Assembly: GCA_963704405.1 (NCBI GenBank)
Contig: OY969903.1
Coordinates: 4,821,565 to 4,885,564 of the forward strand
Reading direction: 5' to 3'
DNA length: 64,000 bases
From: MFD01213-c1 sp963704405
GTDB lineage: Bacteria > Planctomycetota > Phycisphaerae > Tepidisphaerales > Tepidisphaeraceae
Positions 56,401 to 64,000 of the stretch are shown one piece after another; within the stretch, counting starts at the first letter, position 1, and every line of letters begins with the position of its first letter. Position numbers and translations under genes: made by a program. The notes beneath the pieces were generated by a model. The model was not told where the DNA came from and made no database searches. It was given only the letters and a program-made list of their open reading frames with translations.

Positions 56401-57960
56401 TTATCTCGCATATTCCACGCTCCGCACCTCGCGGATGAGCGTTACCCGGATTTCGCCGGGGAACTGCAGTTCAGTCTCGATCTTTTTCGCGATATCGCGG
56501 GCGATTTTGGCGCTGATTCGGTCGTCCACCATCTTGGCGTCGACAATCACGCGCACCTCGCGACCGGCCTGGATCGCGTACGCCTGACGCACACCGTCAA
56601 AGCTCATCGCCACTTCTTCGAGGTCATGCAGCCGCTTGATGTAACGCTCCAGGCTTTCGCGGCGAGCGCCGGGTCTTGAAGCGCTGATGGCGTCGGCAGC
56701 CATGATGATGGGGGTGTAAGGCGTGGTCGCGGGAACATCACCGTGATGGGCCAGGGTAGCGTTCAGAACGGCTTCGGATTCACCGAAGCGGCGGAGAAAT
56801 TCCATGCCGATCTGGGGATGGCCGCCTTCCTGTTCGTGATCCATCGCCTTGCCGATGTCGTGCAGCAGGCCGCATCGGCGGGCAAGTGCGCCGTCCAGGC
56901 CCAGTTCATCGGCGATCACCTGCGCCAGATAGGCGACTTCCAATGAATGCTTGAGCACGTTCTGGCCGTAACTGGTGCGGTAATTCAGGCGCCCGAGCAT
57001 TGGCAATATGGCCTTGGGGATGTTGGGAAGGTTCGCTTCCTGGATCGCTTCCTTGCCGATCTTCAGCAGCTCTTCATCCATCTCCTTGCTGGTCTGGGCG
57101 ACGACTTCTTCAATGCGCGCCGGATGGATTCGGCCATCCTGCACGAGTTTTTCGAGGGAGATGCGGGCCACTTCCCGCCGCACGGGATCGAAGCAACTCA
57201 CAACCACAAGCCCCGGCGTGTCGTCGATAATGACGTCGACGCCCGTCGCCTTCTCGAAGCTGCGGATATTGCGGCCTTCGCGCCCGATCACGCGGCCTTT
57301 CATGTCATCGGTCGGGATCGCGACCGAACTGACAGTGTGATCGCTGGTCTGGTCGGCGGCATACCGCTGGATCGCCTGCAGGATGATCATGCGGCTCTTT
57401 TCCTTCGCCTCTTCCTGTGCCTGCTCGGTGATATTGCGAATCAGCTCGCCGGCTTCCTGGCGGCATTCATCTTCGATCCGCCGAAGCAGCATTTCCTTTG
57501 CCTGATCCGCCGACATGTTTGTCAGTTGCAGCAACCGGTCGCGCTGCTCGCGCAGGACCTGGGTCAACTGCTCTTCCTTTGCCACCACGACCTTTTCGCG
57601 GTTCTCGAGCTTGTTGCCCAGATCGTCCAGATGCCGCTCTTTCACGGAGAGCGTATCGAGCTTGCGATCCAGGGTGTCTTCACGCTTGGCCAGGCGGGAT
57701 TCGTGGTCTTCCAGTTTTCGGCGGGCCGACTCGTATTCCCGCTCGGAGGATTCCTTCAGCTTCAATTGCTCCTGCCTGGCGGCAAGCTGAATTTCCTTTG
57801 CCTTATTTTCGGCCTCGCGGCGGGCATTTTCCCGCATCTGATCGGCCTCCAGCTTCGCCTGCGCGAGCATGCGCTGGCCGCTGGTGATATGAAACGCATA
57901 GATCCCCACGCCTACCAGAACCGCAATCACAATAACGACAATTAACGAGGTGCTAAGCAT
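56401..57960 (-). CDS. rny: ribonuclease Y
   Basis: Membrane-anchored endoribonuclease that starts mRNA decay. 519 residues from the ATG at 57960 (MLSTSLIVVIVIAVLVG); a start 18 bases upstream is possible. Order: N-terminal membrane span (about residues 4-26), long coiled coil (about 40-190), KH domain with KGRVIGREGRNIRSFEKATGVDVIID, and HD domain with HSLEVAYLAQVIA and LLHDIGKAMDHE (the metal-binding HD). The C-terminal ARRESLERYIKRLHDLE closes it. Normal length for the family. This enzyme usually replaces RNase E-type decay. Confidence 0.95.
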   Translation of the reverse strand: MLSTSLIVVIVIAVLVGVGIYAFHITSGQRMLAQAKLEADQMRENARREAENKAKEIQLAARQEQLKLKESSEREYESARRKLEDHESRLAKREDTLDRKLDTLSVKERHLDDLGNKLENREKVVVAKEEQLTQVLREQRDRLLQLTNMSADQAKEMLLRRIEDECRQEAGELIRNITEQAQEEAKEKSRMIILQAIQRYAADQTSDHTVSSVAIPTDDMKGRVIGREGRNIRSFEKATGVDVIIDDTPGLVVVSCFDPVRREVARISLEKLVQDGRIHPARIEEVVAQTSKEMDEELLKIGKEAIQEANLPNIPKAILPMLGRLNYRTSYGQNVLKHSLEVAYLAQVIADELGLDGALARRCGLLHDIGKAMDHEQEGGHPQIGMEFLRRFGESEAVLNATLAHHGDVPATTPYTPIIMAADAISASRPGARRESLERYIKRLHDLEEVAMSFDGVRQAYAIQAGREVRVIVDAKMVDDRISAKIARDIAKKIETELQFPGEIRVTLIREVRSVEYAR

Positions 57961-58135
57961 AGCTGCTGCCCCTTTCACGCGTAAAAACGCAAGGGGTACC
58001 GCGACGTTGGTACCGGATGTTCAGCCGTGCGCCGCGGGACAAAACCCGAAGCAACTCAAGACACGGCGGCACAACCATTGGCGGAATGCATCAGCAGGCG
58101 TGAAAACGAAAAACGATGGCGCGGAACCAGCGCAG

Positions 58136-58441
58136 TCAGGACCGGTTAAAGTCATGGCAGCTTCGTTCGCTATGGCATCGTTCGGAAGGGAATGTGGGTG
58201 GAGCTCGCGCGGGCATGTGCGCGGGTAGGATCGCCGACCGCAAGGTCGGATCTAGCCAGCCAGGAACCGCGACCGCCGCCCGTGCCAAAACGATCTTTCG
58301 ACCGACGTGCCGGGTCTGTGCGATCTGTTCAAATCCCCATGTCACCACCAGCCCTGAGATCGCCACCAAGGCGAGCAAGGTCAGCAGCAGGGGAACCGCC
58401 TGCGCGGTAGAAACTCCAAGGAAAACCACGTTCATTTCCAA
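58136..58441 (-). CDS. possible small membrane protein
   Basis: Up to 101 residues with one clear membrane span (VPLLLTLLALVAISGLVVTWGFE). The ATG at 58435 (MNVVFLGVS) has a GGGG-type site upstream and is the more likely start. The second half is Pro/Arg-rich and ends in a low-information tail. Lies upstream of rny in the same direction. No family known; it may be spurious after about residue 60. Confidence 0.3.
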   Translation of the reverse strand: MEMNVVFLGVSTAQAVPLLLTLLALVAISGLVVTWGFEQIAQTRHVGRKIVLARAAVAVPGWLDPTLRSAILPAHMPARAPPTFPSERCHSERSCHDFNRS

Positions 58442-58647
58442 CCCCGCGGTGATGACGCAACTACTGTGTCAGCCGCGAGTCGTTCGTTGTAAGCCTGTCG
58501 GCCACCGGACATCCGCTTGGACCGGGGCCGCCGGTCGATCAGTAAATTTTATCCACCGATCGACCGAACACTGAATGCCTGATTTTACGGCTGAGAGTTG
58601 TTCTTTACAAGGTTTAGACTTTAAGCCAACGGGTGGTTCACAAAATT

Positions 58648-59721
58648 TTACGGTGCAGCAGTTCCTTTGTCAGGCTGCTGTGATTGCTGTTGCTGCTGGC
58701 GTTGCCGCTGCGCCAGAGCTGCATCCAGCCGCTTTCTCACGGCGACCTGCTCTGGCTGGTCGTCGGTCGGCGCGACACAACTGGAGAACGACGCCAGCAG
58801 GCCCTGCGCCTTTTGAGTATCGGCATCGCTGGGGGTCGATGCCGCGATCTGGGCGGCCTTGGCCTTTAGCTGGGCGAAGCGGGAGGCGTCGGCGATTTCT
58901 GGCTTTCGATACTTATCGTTATATTTTGCTATCCATGTTGATGCTCGCTGATTGGCGGCAACGACACGGTCCTTCAGCATCGGGTGATCGCTCATATACG
59001 TTGGCGTCTTATCGTAACCTGCATCGATCATCGCCTGGAAAAACTGACCGAACAGCTTGGGATCCCAACCGGCGTAAGAATAAAAACTGAAGCCGTACTC
59101 ATCCGCCTGCGCTTCATCGTGGCGAGTGAAACCCATACCGACGAATTGAGTCACCGCTAGCGCACCACCACCGGCAGCCGCCGCGTAGGTTGAGCCGTTG
59201 TCTTTGCCGCCGGCAACGTATCCTGCCGCGGCGGCCACGCCTGCGACGCCCAACTGGCCGTACTGCCGATTCATCCCCTGTTGAATGTGGCGGCAATAGA
59301 CATGGGCGAATTCATGCGCCATCACTGCGGCCAGTTCATCTTCATTTGTGCACATCTGGAAGAGGGCGTTGTACACATACATATGCTCGCCGCCGGTGGT
59401 GAAGGCGTTCACCGTTTTGCTATTCACGAGATGGAACTGCATGTTTTTTGAGAACATCCAGGACGCATCGGTTTTCATATGCGATGGCGGAGCAAATCCC
59501 TGCGAGTCGTCATATTTAGCGGCCTCAATCACCCGGTTGCCGATGGACTGAATATATTGCGATAATTCTGAATCGGTAATCACCGCCGGCTGCAACTGCG
59601 TATTCGCCTGCGCAGCCTGGCTGATAACGCCTTGATCGGTGGCGCAGCCGGTCATGAACAAACAGAGCAGCACCAGGCATGTCGCCGGCGCCGGTCGAAT
59701 CGCAAGAGATGCTTTAATCAT
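58648..59721 (-). CDS. M48-family metalloprotease lipoprotein
   Basis: 357 residues from the ATG at 59721. Lipoprotein signal LVLLCLFMTGCAT with Cys near residue 25. The zinc site is VMAHEFAHVYCRH (HExxH), and the third ligand is in DEAQADEYGFSFYSYAGWD. This is the BepA/LoiP-like layout of periplasmic proteases that clear or help assemble outer-membrane proteins. After the active site, Ala/Gly-rich helices replace the usual TPR tail, and the C-terminus is a Gln-rich string. Independent of its neighbours. Confidence 0.88.
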   Translation of the reverse strand: MIKASLAIRPAPATCLVLLCLFMTGCATDQGVISQAAQANTQLQPAVITDSELSQYIQSIGNRVIEAAKYDDSQGFAPPSHMKTDASWMFSKNMQFHLVNSKTVNAFTTGGEHMYVYNALFQMCTNEDELAAVMAHEFAHVYCRHIQQGMNRQYGQLGVAGVAAAAGYVAGGKDNGSTYAAAAGGGALAVTQFVGMGFTRHDEAQADEYGFSFYSYAGWDPKLFGQFFQAMIDAGYDKTPTYMSDHPMLKDRVVAANQRASTWIAKYNDKYRKPEIADASRFAQLKAKAAQIAASTPSDADTQKAQGLLASFSSCVAPTDDQPEQVAVRKRLDAALAQRQRQQQQQSQQPDKGTAAP

Positions 59722-59793
59722 GGATCGATCCTCGTTATGAAGCTTTATCTTGTGCATCGAAGCGCATAATTTACAACAGGGTCAGCAATTGCG

Positions 59794-61051
59794 TCAGGTA
59801 ATTTCTCGCTGTCTCGAAAGCCCGGCAACCGCCGTCGCGGCGAGCAGGCTGATCCCGATGAGCCCTGCAACCGCACCAATGCCAAAGTTCATCTGACCGG
59901 GACGCAGCATGTCGGCCAGGACCGCGGACGCCGGGCCGAGTACGGAGCCAACGCCAATCAATGCTTCATGATATCCGCCGTGTTCAGTGCTGCCGTCGCT
60001 GAGCACCATTCCGAAATAGAGACTGGCGGCGTAAATAATTCCCATCGCCACCCCCAGCAGCACCTGCCAGGCAACCATCGACAGCAGATCGATCGCCGCG
60101 GGCACATGCGCGGCGGGGAATAAATCGCTTGGTCGCAGCGCGGTCCCAAGAAACGCGATCAGCATCATGGCCGCCGCCAGCAGCATCAACCGCGGGCGGC
60201 GATGCCAGAATGTGGTCGCCCCCAGAACCAGGAACACGGCCCACCGCGCGACAAACCAGACGCTGCTCACCAGGGTCTGCATCTGCTGGTCTAATGACTG
60301 CAGCACCGGCAAAGAAGGCATCATCGCCGACAATGCATAGACGACGACATAAGTGGACGGCAGCGTGATCCGCGACAGCCAAAGCGCCTGCGTCCGCACG
60401 CACAACAAGTCTGCTTCGGGTTCACCTTTGGGCTTATTCTGTACTGCCGCTTCGTTGGCCCGATCTCCAACGCTCCCTCTCCAGATAAACAGGCCGGCCG
60501 TCGTGTGCGCAACCGCCACCAGCACAAACACTCCCTGCGGCCAGCGCTGAATGACCGCGCCGCTCACCGCCAGCGTCACGGCGTTTACACCCGACCAGAC
60601 GAGGTTGTACATCGCCAATCGCTTTGAAAGCGCGTCGCCGCTCGCGCCCTGCGAAATCAAACTTTCCATGGCCGGCCAGACCATCGCGCTCATCAGCACG
60701 TATGCCATCAGCACCGCCGTGACAACCATCGGCGTCGGTCTGATCATCGCGATGATGGCTAGCATCGTCATGATGATCTGCGCCGAGCAGCATCCTGCGG
60801 CGTCCGATCGCAATGCTGATGCAATTGGCCGACAGGGCCCCGCAGATGTAAATCACCCCCTGCGCGCTGGCGAGCGAAAGATTCTGGCGAATTCCCCAGT
60901 GATATTGCTGGTGCGTATAAAAAAAGATTCCGACGAACAGCAGGTTTGAAGCGTGCGCCGCCAAACCTTCGGCGACATAGAACAGGCGAACCGGCGCATA
61001 AATCGATCGCGCCACCGCTCCGGTGAAATCATCTGCCGCCAGACCGCTCAT
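59794..61051 (-). CDS. MFS transporter, frameshifted at ~60784
   Basis: About 418 residues after joining two frames; the ATG at 61051 (MSGLAADDF) begins the N-terminal frame. Spans are visible at APVRLFYVAEGLAAHASNLLFVGIFFY and GVIYICGALSANCISIAIGRRRM. The second frame continues IIMTMLAIIAMI with about nine more. The GRRRM loop between spans 2 and 3 is the usual MFS motif-A region. Removing one base from the GCGCC near 60784 gives GRRRMLLAQIIMTMLA. The substrate is unknown. It diverges from lpxK with an 80-base gap. Confidence 0.72.
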
Positions 61052-61131
61052 GATCGAATGCTTAGCAGGGGTGGATGTGAGACACAAGGAAACCACCGCC
61101 GCCGATATACATCCAGACCCTCAAGTTAAGT

Positions 61132-62241
61132 ATGATCGCAATCGAAATGCCCTCTTCCTCCCACGACTTCGCCGCCCGCATACTGAGCGGCCAAGACCGT
61201 TCGCTTTCCGTCAGGTCCTTGCGATCTCTGATGGCAATCACAGAGCCGATTTATTCCACCGCAATGCTCGCCCGAAACGCGGCGTATGACCGGGGAATCT
61301 TGCAGACCCGAAAACTCCCGCGCCCCACCGTCAGCGTCGGTAACATCACCACCGGTGGCACCGGTAAAACGCCCGTCGTCATCTGGCTCGCCAACCGCCT
61401 CCGCGAAGCCGGCCGCCGCCCCGCAGTCCTTCTTCGCGGTTACCGAGCCACCGCCGGCTTCAGCGATGAGCAGCAGGTTCTCAATCGCAATCTGAACCAA
61501 AACAGCGAATCAGAAATACCCGTCAAAGCCAATCCCAACCGCATCGCCGGCGCGGCCGGCGTTCTTCACCATCATCCCAACGTCGATACATTTGTGCTCG
61601 ACGACGCTTTTCAACATCGCAAGGTTCATCGGAATTTCGACTTGGTGCTGATCAATGCCACCGACCCCTTCGGCTACAACCATGTCCTCCCCCGCGGCCT
61701 CCTGCGCGAACCGCTGAGCGGCCTGGGCCGGGCAACCGCCTTCCTGCTGACGCGCTGTGCGCAAGCTACTGCCGATGAAGTTAAGAGAATTGAATCAGAA
61801 CTCACTCAGCGCAACCCTGCGGCCCCCATATATCACGCAGACCACATTCACACGGCCCTCATCAACGCCCGCACAGGCGAGGCGGAACCAATCGACGCTC
61901 TCGCCTCGCAGCCCTTCTATGCGTTCGCGGGCATCGGCAATCCAGCCGGGCTGCATGCGCAGTTATCGTCGTTGCTGGGCCGTTATACGGGTCACGATTG
62001 GTATCCCGACCATCACGCTTATACGGAAGCCGATTTAGCGCACATCCGCCAAAAAGCAAAATCCGCCAACGCCGCCCGCATCCTGACGACTGAAAAAGAC
62101 TGGGTAAAGATTGCCGCTTTTCCTGCGGCTCTCGATCAGGACCCGCCGATCCAGTTGCTCCAACTGGGCATTCGCTTCCATGACGCCGATGCCGATCAAC
62201 TGATTCAACGCGTTCTGAGCAGCATCACCAAAAGTGATTGA
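61132..62241 (+). CDS. lpxK: tetraacyldisaccharide 4'-kinase LpxK
   Basis: 369 residues. Inner-membrane kinase that adds the 4'-phosphate to the lipid A precursor. The variant Walker A, SVGNITTGGTGKTP (about residues 68-81), is diagnostic, followed by RRPAVLLRGYRA, TFVLDDAFQHRKVHRNFDLVLI and LPRGLLREPLSGLGRA. FYAFAGIGNPAGLHAQL and LTTEKDWVKI close the family pattern. The N-terminal amphipathic helix that dips into the membrane is present. Supports an LPS-bearing outer membrane, in agreement with the heptose-kinase gene downstream. Confidence 0.93.
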   Translation: MIAIEMPSSSHDFAARILSGQDRSLSVRSLRSLMAITEPIYSTAMLARNAAYDRGILQTRKLPRPTVSVGNITTGGTGKTPVVIWLANRLREAGRRPAVLLRGYRATAGFSDEQQVLNRNLNQNSESEIPVKANPNRIAGAAGVLHHHPNVDTFVLDDAFQHRKVHRNFDLVLINATDPFGYNHVLPRGLLREPLSGLGRATAFLLTRCAQATADEVKRIESELTQRNPAAPIYHADHIHTALINARTGEAEPIDALASQPFYAFAGIGNPAGLHAQLSSLLGRYTGHDWYPDHHAYTEADLAHIRQKAKSANAARILTTEKDWVKIAAFPAALDQDPPIQLLQLGIRFHDADADQLIQRVLSSITKSD

Positions 62242-62281
62242 ACGCTCCCTCATCACTATTGCATCTGCCCGGATATTTTTC

Positions 62282-62836
62282 TCAAGAACCAGCCCCGATT
62301 CTTCCCAGCGCGATGCCGATGGCAAAGACGATCATGCCGCCAACGATGACTTGCATGACGGTTTTGACGAGGGGGGTTTTCATGAACTTGAAACGAATCC
62401 AGGCGATGACAATGAGCTCGATGATGACGACGGCATAGGCGGTTCGCAGGGCAACCGTGAGATTAGACAATAGGAAGGGGAAGGTGTGGAGCATTCCCCC
62501 GATGGTCGTGGCTGCGCCGGTGATGATGCCGCGGCCGATTGGAGCGCCGCGGCCGGTGACTGTGCCGTCGTCGCTTAAGGCTTCGGCCAATCCCATGCTG
62601 ACGCCGGCGCCGACGCTGGCGGCTAAGCCTATGAGAAAGGCGTACATGGTCTTTCCGGTGACGGCAGTTGCGCCCGCCGCCGCGAAAAGGGGGGCGAGGG
62701 TTGAGACGGAGCCGTCCATCAGGCCAAGCAAGGCCGGCTGGACTTTTTGCAGGACAAACTGGGCATGGGCATCGGCCAGGACCTGGCCATCGGTTTCAGT
62801 TTCAACGGATTCGGTTGTTTGAGTAGCAGGCGCCAC
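62282..62836 (-). CDS. VIT1/CCC1-family metal transporter
   Basis: 184 residues, five predicted spans. LLGLMDGSVSTLAPLFAAA is the first-span signature with the Asp that binds the metal. The repeated small-residue helices (AASVGAGVSMGLAEAL and GGMIVFAIGIALG) fit a Fe/Mn exporter of the vacuolar-iron-transporter fold. It lacks the long cytoplasmic metal-binding domain of the yeast type and the rubrerythrin domain of some bacterial ones. Minus strand, between lpxK and the heptose kinase. Confidence 0.72.
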   Translation of the reverse strand: MAPATQTTESVETETDGQVLADAHAQFVLQKVQPALLGLMDGSVSTLAPLFAAAGATAVTGKTMYAFLIGLAASVGAGVSMGLAEALSDDGTVTGRGAPIGRGIITGAATTIGGMLHTFPFLLSNLTVALRTAYAVVIIELIVIAWIRFKFMKTPLVKTVMQVIVGGMIVFAIGIALGRIGAGS

Positions 62837-63011
62837 GAAGGGTTTCTCCTGAATTCAGGGTTTTAAAGCGAGGACATCATAGGCTGCCGCGGGGTTTTGG
62901 ACGATCCACCATTTTTTTTTGCAGTTTTAAGTCGCTGCAGAAACCGTTCTGAGGCGTCATAAGTCACGGGGCCGATACGAAACGCCGGGTTCTCCGTTAC
63001 AATCCTGCCAT

Positions 63012-64000
63012 ATGGCGACGCGTTTGATCGAGCTGGTTGAAAATCTGCCCAAGAGCCGGGTTCTTCTTATCGGCGACCTGATGGTCGATCGATATCTGTA
63101 TGGCAATGCGGAACGACTGAGCCCCGAAGCGCCAGTCCCCGTGCTTCACTTTGAGAAAGAGGAACTGCGACTCGGCGGCGCGGGAAGCGTCGCGGCGGAT
63201 TTGGCGACGCTCGGGGCCAGAGTGCTGGCGGTGGGCATCATCGGGACAGATGAAACAGGCCGGCAATTGCGCAGATTACTGCAAGGCTATGGAGCAACGG
63301 TTGATGGCCTTGTGGAATGCACGCGGCCGACGACGTGCAAGATGCGGCTGGTTGGCTCGGCCCAACATCGCCATCCCCAGCAAATGATCCGCCTGGATTT
63401 CGAAGAAGCCGCACCGGTGGATGCAGGGATGTCCGCGATGTTGATCGGGTGCGCCATCGAGGCGATGGATCATGCGGATCTGATCTGCATCGAGGACTAC
63501 AACAAAGGCGTCGTGACGGCGGAGGTTTGCCGGGCGATCCTGGAAGAGGCCAGGCGGCGAGGCCTGGCGGTGCTGATCGATCCGGCGCGCATCAATGATT
63601 ATCGAAAATACGCCGGTGCGACGTGTTTGAAGCTGAATCGACCGGAAGCCGCTCGCGCAACGGGCCTGGCGGTGGAGACGCCCGAGCAATTCGCCGCCGC
63701 CGCCCAGCGGTTGCTGGAAACGTTATCCCTGGAAGCGGTGGTACTGACGCTCGATAAACATGGGGCGTATGTGGCATCGCGATCCGGTGATCAGAGGCTT
63801 TTGCAGACGCGGCCGCGGCATGTTTATGACGTCACCGGAGCCGGCGATATGGCCTTTGCAATGCTGGCGGCGGCCCGGGCCGCGGGGGCGAATTGGGAAG
63901 AGGCGACAGCGCTGGCGAATGTGGCCGGCGGGCTGGAGGTGGAGAAGTTTGGCGTTGTGCCCATTACACCGCAGGAAATCATTCATGAGCTGTTGGCCGA
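63012..64000 (+). CDS. rfaE1: D-glycero-beta-D-manno-heptose-7-phosphate kinase (RfaE1/HldE N-domain), cut by window end
   Basis: PfkB-type sugar kinase, open from ATG 63012 to the window edge (329 codons seen). VLLIGDLMVDRYLYGNAERLSPEAPVPV and LGGAGSVAADLATLGA are specific to the heptose-kinase branch. LIDPARINDY and LKLNRPEA are mid-domain blocks, and the anion-hole/catalytic motif is VTGAGDM near the end of the readable part. Makes heptose-1,7-bisphosphate for the LPS core. The nucleotidyltransferase half of bifunctional HldE, if present, would lie beyond 64000. Confidence 0.9.
   Translation, partial: MATRLIELVENLPKSRVLLIGDLMVDRYLYGNAERLSPEAPVPVLHFEKEELRLGGAGSVAADLATLGARVLAVGIIGTDETGRQLRRLLQGYGATVDGLVECTRPTTCKMRLVGSAQHRHPQQMIRLDFEEAAPVDAGMSAMLIGCAIEAMDHADLICIEDYNKGVVTAEVCRAILEEARRRGLAVLIDPARINDYRKYAGATCLKLNRPEAARATGLAVETPEQFAAAAQRLLETLSLEAVVLTLDKHGAYVASRSGDQRLLQTRPRHVYDVTGAGDMAFAMLAAARAAGANWEEATALANVAGGLEVEKFGVVPITPQEIIHELLA

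Noticed and set aside
56947..57945. 332-aa plus-strand gene
   Set aside because: Antisense of rny, whose domains are unmistakable.

Overview
The window reads as chromosomal DNA of a Gram-negative, GC-rich bacterium, most likely a planctomycete of the Phycisphaerae type. This is inference from gene content: an exported protein with an N-terminal LEDRRL-type motif, an ECF sigma factor with a very long membrane-anchored C-terminal extension, a PLPAA-type PEP-CTERM-like tail, many exported glycoside hydrolases, a zinc-ribbon membrane protein, and lipid A and heptose genes (lpxK, rfaE1-like) beside murA and murI. No rRNA gene, complete tRNA or CRISPR array was seen.

Layout. 1-7741: right part of an integrated phage-like or satellite element. 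It has small unknown genes, an excisionase-like HTH protein, a primase-C-terminus-like protein and a ~1490-residue virion/polyvalent-type protein. An IS630-family element (561-1760) is inserted in it. A 21-nt tRNA 3'-end-like sequence at 7721-7741 is a plausible attachment-site remnant. 7943-16603: exported beta-propeller, an unrecognised 648-aa protein, zinc-ribbon membrane protein, methyltransferase, rsmG and a GH35 beta-galactosidase. 16929-24566: mdtABC-type RND efflux operon. 24613-28653: Tat-exported GH63/MGH-like hydrolase, two small paralogous lipoproteins and a predicted outer-membrane protein. 28706-37454 (minus strand): NB-ARC/TPR STAND protein, rlmN, and a surface-glycan cluster (two GT2 enzymes, two acyltransferases, a GT11 fucosyltransferase) with a PmtA-like lipid methyltransferase. 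37608-45221: pgl, Uma2 nuclease, SGNH hydrolase, sigma fusion and an IS4-family element with ~90-bp inverted repeats. 45517-53815: murA, RTX-type protein, nuoC, a stretch of strong stem-loops with promoter and terminators (candidate small RNAs), GH43 enzyme, terpenoid-cyclase-fold protein, QueC-like protein and a dehydrogenase. 53825-64000: a perfect 31-bp inverted repeat, HEAT lipoprotein, murI, response regulator, rny, M48 protease, MFS transporter, lpxK, VIT transporter and the start of a heptose kinase gene.

At least a dozen otherwise well-conserved genes are interrupted by what looks like one missing or extra base in or next to a short run. Adding or removing that base restores a family-typical protein each time. 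The simplest reading is residual indel error in the assembly, so these are annotated as single genes with the break noted, not as pseudogenes. The IS630 break also sits on a canonical A-rich slippery site and may be genuine programmed frameshifting.

Functionally, most of the window serves the cell envelope: peptidoglycan precursors, LPS core and lipid A, capsule or O-chain decoration, efflux, exported polysaccharide breakdown and surface adhesion-type proteins.
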